Source of the DNA: Cyclobacterium sp.
GTDB lineage: Bacteria > Bacteroidota > Bacteroidia > Cytophagales > Cyclobacteriaceae
Length of the DNA: 64,000 bases
Assembly (NCBI RefSeq): GCF_014762705.1
Contig: NZ_JABURL010000011.1
Span: 28,583 to 92,582 of the forward strand
Direction of reading: 5' to 3'
A model generated the notes under the pieces. The model had not been told where the DNA came from, searched no databases, and saw only the letters and a list, made by a program, of their open reading frames with translations. This document shows, one piece after another, positions 61,994 through 64,000 of this stretch; within the stretch, counting starts at the first letter, position 1, and each line of letters begins with the position of its first letter. A program made the position numbers and the translations under genes.

Positions 61994-63202
61994 ATGAGAA
62001 CCATTTGTTTTTACTTTCAAGTACATCAACCGTTCAGATTAAAGCCGTATCGATTTTTTGAAATTGGTGATGATCATGATTATTGGGATGAATATTCCAA
62101 CAGGAATATCATGAATAAAGTAGCAAAGAAATGCTATCTGCCCATGAATCGGCTTTTGCTGGAACTCATTCATAAATACCAGGGTAAATTTAAGGTTTGC
62201 TTTTCCCTATCAGGGTCCATTCTTGATCAAATGGAGGCTTATGCACCTGAGGTTTTGCATAGCTTCCAGGAGCTGGTGGCAACTGGAAATGTAGAATTGC
62301 TCAATGAGACCTATGCGCATTCGCTATGCGCACTTAAAAGCGAATCTGAGTTCAGAGACATGGTAAAATTGCACCAGGAGAAAATCAAGCACCACTTCAA
62401 TGGCTATGAACCCAAAGTGTTCAGAAATACAGAGTTGATCTACTCAGATAGTATTGGAGAAATGGTTGCAGGTATGGGCTTCGAAGGAATCCTTTCTGAA
62501 GGTGCCAAACACATCCTGGGATGGAAAAGCCCCAATTTTGTCTATGTCAATGCCAATGAACCAAAACTCAAGGTCTTACTTAAAAATTTCAGACTAAGCG
62601 ATGATATTGCATTCAGGTTTGGGGAAAAAACGTGGTCTGATTATCCCCTTACCACGGATAAATTTATCAATTGGCTGAACCAGGTCCCACAGGAAGATGA
62701 GGTAATCAACCTTTTTATGGATTATGAAACTTTTGGAGAACACCAATGGAAAGAAACCGGCATTTTTGAATTCATGCGGCACCTTCCGGAGGCAGTGCTC
62801 AACCGAACCAATTTTGGCTTTTCCACCCCTTCGGAGGTGATTGCCAATGCATCTCCCGTAGGCAAAATAAATGTGCCTATTCCCATATCCTGGGCAGATG
62901 AGGAGCGGGATCTGACCGCCTGGCTTGGCAATGACCTGCAGGATGAAGCCTTTGACCGGCTATTTGAGCTGGAAGGAATGGTAAAAAAATCAAAAAACCC
63001 GGAAATTCACCGGGATTGGCGCTACCTGCAAACCAGTGACCACTTTTATTACATGTGTACCAAGTTCTTCTCGGATGGCGATATACACGCTTATTTCAGT
63101 CCTTACGAAAGCCCATACGAAGCCTTTATCAATTACATGAATGTGCTTAGTGATTTCATCCTGAGGCTTAAGCAGGATCAAAAAGAAAATATTTCTATAT
63201 AA
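61994..63202 (+). CDS. GH57 family amylase or glucanotransferase
   Basis: The 402-residue enzyme begins CFYFQVHQPFRLKPYRFFE, the GH57 start with a conserved His-Gln-Pro motif. FRNTELIYSD contains the probable catalytic Glu and FMDYETFGEHQ the Asp acid/base. GH57 members are alpha-amylases, branching enzymes or 4-alpha-glucanotransferases; the size here is close to the shorter amylase type. Three bases separate it from the GT4 stop, so it belongs to the same operon and should act on glycogen. Confidence 0.88.
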   Translation: MRTICFYFQVHQPFRLKPYRFFEIGDDHDYWDEYSNRNIMNKVAKKCYLPMNRLLLELIHKYQGKFKVCFSLSGSILDQMEAYAPEVLHSFQELVATGNVELLNETYAHSLCALKSESEFRDMVKLHQEKIKHHFNGYEPKVFRNTELIYSDSIGEMVAGMGFEGILSEGAKHILGWKSPNFVYVNANEPKLKVLLKNFRLSDDIAFRFGEKTWSDYPLTTDKFINWLNQVPQEDEVINLFMDYETFGEHQWKETGIFEFMRHLPEAVLNRTNFGFSTPSEVIANASPVGKINVPIPISWADEERDLTAWLGNDLQDEAFDRLFELEGMVKKSKNPEIHRDWRYLQTSDHFYYMCTKFFSDGDIHAYFSPYESPYEAFINYMNVLSDFILRLKQDQKENISI

Positions 63203-63226
63203 ATTATTTTCACCGAAACCTATGCG

Positions 63227-63261
63227 AAACAACCCCCTGATCTTAAGGGGTTGTTCTTTTT
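63227..63261 (+). terminator. Terminator of the glycogen operon
   Basis: AACAACCCC (63228-63236) pairs with GGGGTTGTT (63247-63255) with a ten-base loop, and the plus strand then has CTTTTT. It lies 25 bases past the GH57 stop. It is partly symmetrical and overlaps the 3' end of the convergent sbcC gene, so it could serve both. Confidence 0.75.
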
Positions 63262-64000
63262 AGGAATAACTGTACCGCACCTGGCTTCCCCTATCGGGAT
63301 CCAGTTCGATGTTGGCATATACTTCTATTTCCTGTTGCAACTCTTCTACATGGCTGATGATGCCCACTATGCGGTTTTCATGCCTGAGGGCTTTCAATGT
63401 TTCGAAAACAACCCTTAGGGAGTTTCTGTCCAGGGCACCAAAGCCTTCATCCAGGAAGAAGAAACTTTGGTCGGCCTGATTCAGGGATTTTACCTTTTCG
63501 GCCAGGGCCAGGGCCAAACACAAAGAGGCCTGAAAAGTTTGCCCACCGGACAGTGTTTTCAGCAGCCTTTTCTTTCCCCCATTCAGGTAATCCACCACCC
63601 AAAAGGTATTGTTGTCATCGATTTCCAGGCTCAGGCTGTTTTTCGTTAGTTTGGAAAACCTTAAATTGGCCGTATTACAGAGTTCCCGGAGATATATCCG
63701 GCTAACGTATTTTACAAACCCGCTTCCTTTAAACAACTGTTCCAACTCCCTGAGGTAAGATAGCCTTATTTCCAGTTTTTTAAATAATTGGTTGAGCCTG
63801 GATTTTTCATCCAGTTTTTCCTGGGTTTCAAGTATGACCTGGTTCAGAAGGGTAAGCTGGTTTTGGATTTTTCCCAGGGCCTCCTTCTCAGCCGAATGCC
63901 GGGTAGTTAACTCAACAAATTTTTCCAGGTCAAAATCTTTCACCCCCGGGGTATTCTCCAGTACCGAAATCCTGGATTTTACCACCGAGCAGTTTTTTTC
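63260..64000 (-). CDS. sbcC: SbcC-like exonuclease ATPase, C-terminal part (cut by window edge)
   Basis: The frame is open to the right edge, so the N-terminal half (Walker A and first coiled-coil arm) lies outside the window. The visible 246 residues contain coiled-coil (about 1-75), then FVKYVSRIYLRELCNTANLR and the second ATPase half: the signature LSGGQTFQASLCLALALAEK, Walker B SFFFLDEGFGALD and the switch His in ISHVEEL. This pattern is that of SbcC/Rad50-type proteins, which with SbcD open hairpins and process DNA ends. No sbcD is visible; it would be expected just outside the window. Confidence 0.9.
   Translation of the reverse strand, partial: EKNCSVVKSRISVLENTPGVKDFDLEKFVELTTRHSAEKEALGKIQNQLTLLNQVILETQEKLDEKSRLNQLFKKLEIRLSYLRELEQLFKGSGFVKYVSRIYLRELCNTANLRFSKLTKNSLSLEIDDNNTFWVVDYLNGGKKRLLKTLSGGQTFQASLCLALALAEKVKSLNQADQSFFFLDEGFGALDRNSLRVVFETLKALRHENRIVGIISHVEELQQEIEVYANIELDPDRGSQVRYSYS

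Noticed and set aside
1..64000. CRISPR array, prophage or insertion sequence
   Set aside because: No regularly spaced repeats, transposase, integrase or phage structural genes were recognised in any frame that I could read.

Overview
The window looks like part of a chromosome from a Bacteroidota bacterium, most likely order Cytophagales and close to Cyclobacteriaceae (Algoriphagus, Cyclobacterium or Echinicola type). This assignment is inferred from several things. Promoters match the Bacteroidota consensus (TTTG, about 20 bp, TAnnTTTG). Alternative complex III (actABCDEF) is fused in order to an aa3-type oxidase cluster. IspG is the long 663-residue form, and dihydroorotase has a DDQVH metal motif. 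Secreted glycoside hydrolases are abundant and Shine-Dalgarno sequences are weak. No phage, plasmid, CRISPR or intact insertion sequence is visible.

Layout. 1-837: the 5' part of a membrane-anchored sensor-like protein, cut by the window edge. 994-7046 (all minus strand): an L-rhamnose-related block read as rhamnose mutarotase, GH106-type rhamnosidase lipoprotein, GntR regulator with a sugar-binding-type C-terminus, an NCS1-family permease and a tiny membrane protein coupled to it. 7389-16229 (minus): an ECF sigma factor, a membrane anti-sigma-like TPR protein, two subtilases and a TPR-CHAT caspase-like protease. This is the most interesting locus in the window: a possible envelope sensing circuit built from three proteases. 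16358-21099: FKBP-type isomerase, lone ABC ATPase, MmcQ-like protein, DUF6728-like protein, IspG and a short-chain dehydrogenase. 21176-28416: a large outer-membrane beta-barrel-like protein and a 1236-residue multi-pass histidine kinase.

28543-45036 (minus) is a respiratory super-operon of about 16.5 kb. Alternative complex III (ActA-F) moves electrons from menaquinol to cytochrome c. The oxidase (CtaC, CtaD and two subunit III proteins plus subunit IV) reduces oxygen. CtaA and CtaB make heme A, and a Sco protein, a DUF420 protein and a small CxxC protein probably help assembly. A consensus promoter lies just upstream of actA, and an intrinsic terminator sits before the sco gene.

45407-63202 contains tRNA-Cys and tRNA-His, each with a clear promoter and terminator. 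It also has a secreted glycan-related block (TlpA, redoxin, clan-A glycosidase, propeller/alpha-barrel protein) bounded by two structured, repeat-like intergenic stretches. A 1 kb gene-poor gap carries a possible antitoxin remnant. Further on come a CE1-like esterase, a yeast-type cytosine deaminase, a DEAD-box helicase, dihydroorotase, and a three-gene glycogen operon (GH133 debranching enzyme, GT4 synthase, GH57). 63260-64000 is the C-terminal half of an SbcC-like ATPase, cut by the right edge.
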